A stretch of 11,632 bases of DNA. It comes from an uncultured Eubacteriales bacterium (GTDB lineage Bacteria; Bacillota; Clostridia; Christensenellales; UBA1242). Positions 11,111 through 11,632 of this stretch are shown here, piece after piece (positions within the stretch are counted from its first letter, which is position 1; every line of letters starts with the position of its first letter). Under the pieces are notes generated by a model, which saw nothing but the letters and a program-made list of their open reading frames with translations, was not told the DNA's origin and ran no database searches. The stretch lies in assembly GCA_948512295.1 (NCBI GenBank), contig CAOQRA010000034.1, forward strand, positions 1 through 11,632, given 5' to 3'. Made by a program: the position numbers and the translations under genes.

Positions 11111-11126
11111 GAGTTTAGGGAAAAAT

Positions 11127-11555
11127 ATGTTAGGCATATATTTTAGTGGAACAGGAAATACGAAATTTTGTGTTAACAAATTTTTGGAATTATACAATGA
11201 GAACAACATTTTTGAAAGTTATCCTATTGAAGATAAAATTTGTGTAAGCAAAATAAAAAATGGTTTAACATTATTTAATCATATTGCAGGGTTGTTTGGT
11301 CAAAGGCTTTGGTTTTATAACAAAACAAAGAAATTAAAAAATAAACTTATATTAGATTATGACAAATGCATATCTTGCAAAATGTGTATGGTTGAATGTC
11401 CTGTGAATAACTTTATTGAAGAGAATGGCAAACCAAAGGCTCAAGGCAAGTGTACTTGTTGTTATAGGTGCATAAGCAATTGTCCAAAACAGGCAATAAC
11501 GCTAATAGGGAAAATTGTTTATGAGCAAAGTAAAATAGAAAAATATTTAGGTTAA
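11127..11555 (+). CDS. EFR1-like ferredoxin with a shortened flavodoxin part
   Basis: The N-terminus MLGIYFSGTGNTKF carries the flavodoxin-type phosphate loop (SGTGNT, 7-12). Two 4Fe-4S motifs follow: Cys81-84-87-91-Pro and Cys109-112-115-119-Pro. The segment LTLFNHIAGLFGQRLWFYNK (47-66) is typical of the junction in EFR1-type flavodoxin-ferredoxin fusions. Those are usually about 250-270 residues, whereas this one is 142. The missing part appears to be most of the flavodoxin domain, with the frame kept, around residue 36. An electron-transfer role is likely for the intact family, but this version probably cannot hold FMN normally. I chose ATG 11127, with AGGG (11117-11120) upstream. ATG 11109 and 11082 overlap the promoter. 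Confidence 0.8.
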   Translation: MLGIYFSGTGNTKFCVNKFLELYNENNIFESYPIEDKICVSKIKNGLTLFNHIAGLFGQRLWFYNKTKKLKNKLILDYDKCISCKMCMVECPVNNFIEENGKPKAQGKCTCCYRCISNCPKQAITLIGKIVYEQSKIEKYLG

Positions 11556-11556
11556 A

Positions 11557-11632
11557 ATGCCAAAAGATAAATTAAGGAGCAATAGTGAACGGGAGAAGCT
11601 GAATATTATTGCGATTTCAAAATTGAAAAATA
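11557..11632 (+). CDS. Possible 5' end of a following gene (partial)
   Basis: An ATG one base after the ferredoxin stop opens a frame that stays open to the end of the window (25 complete codons, starting MPKDKLRSNSEREK). The residues look like a hydrophilic, helical N-terminus. The ribosome binding site is weak (AGG at 11549-11551), but near-zero spacing would allow translational coupling. An AAGGAG at 11573-11578 precedes a GTG (11585) whose frame closes at once. Product unknown. Confidence 0.4.
   Translation, partial: MPKDKLRSNSEREKLNIIAISKLKN

Noticed and set aside
11082..11126. ATG at 11082 or 11109 as the ferredoxin start
   Set aside because: Both overlap the repeated promoter module. 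Translation must begin after the transcription start, and ATG 11127 has AGGG in front.

Overview
The window looks like chromosomal DNA of an uncultured low-GC Bacillota, most likely a gut-type member of the Clostridia. The support is AT-rich DNA, strong AGGAGG-type ribosome binding sites, near-consensus sigma-A promoters, and protein families common in that group (a MarR-controlled heterodimeric ABC exporter, DUF3781, an EFR1-type ferredoxin, an XRE regulator with membrane and zinc-ribbon parts). Taxonomy below class level is inference only.

Left part (1-4583): the tail of an unknown gene converges on a small two-helix membrane protein gene through a shared bidirectional terminator. Then comes a self-contained operon: a textbook promoter with candidate operators, a MarR-type repressor, and two overlapping ABC half-transporter genes. 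The two ATPase subunits carry matching asymmetric changes, as expected for a heterodimer with one degenerate ATP site. The operon ends in a hairpin built from its last codons.

Middle (4584-7673): a structured interspersed repeat, then a promoter whose spacer holds nine consecutive C residues. It drives an unrecognised 157-aa protein, followed by a structured candidate non-coding RNA with a strong terminator. On the opposite strand lies a full-length VirD4/TraG-type coupling ATPase with no relaxase or other conjugation gene in view.

Right part (7674-11632): a tRNA-Arg(UCG) gene lies about 200 bp behind its apparent promoter. A decayed and refolded copy of the tRNA 5' half and a hairpin-rich insert sit in between. 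The tRNA is separated from a terminator-like hairpin by about 820 bp carrying a Nudix gene, and related sequence lies at both edges of this segment. Next is 660 bp of repeat-rich non-coding DNA with a 19-bp-periodic motif, a 65-bp palindrome and a long inverted repeat. Then come small single-gene units: PEBP/YbhB, DUF3781, an XRE-TM-zinc-ribbon regulator, and an EFR1-like ferredoxin lacking most of its flavodoxin domain. Three of them start with near-identical 31-bp promoter modules, and related terminator hairpins lie between units. I read the region to the right of the tRNA as an accessory gene hotspot built from small promoter-gene-terminator units. This is the part most worth following up.
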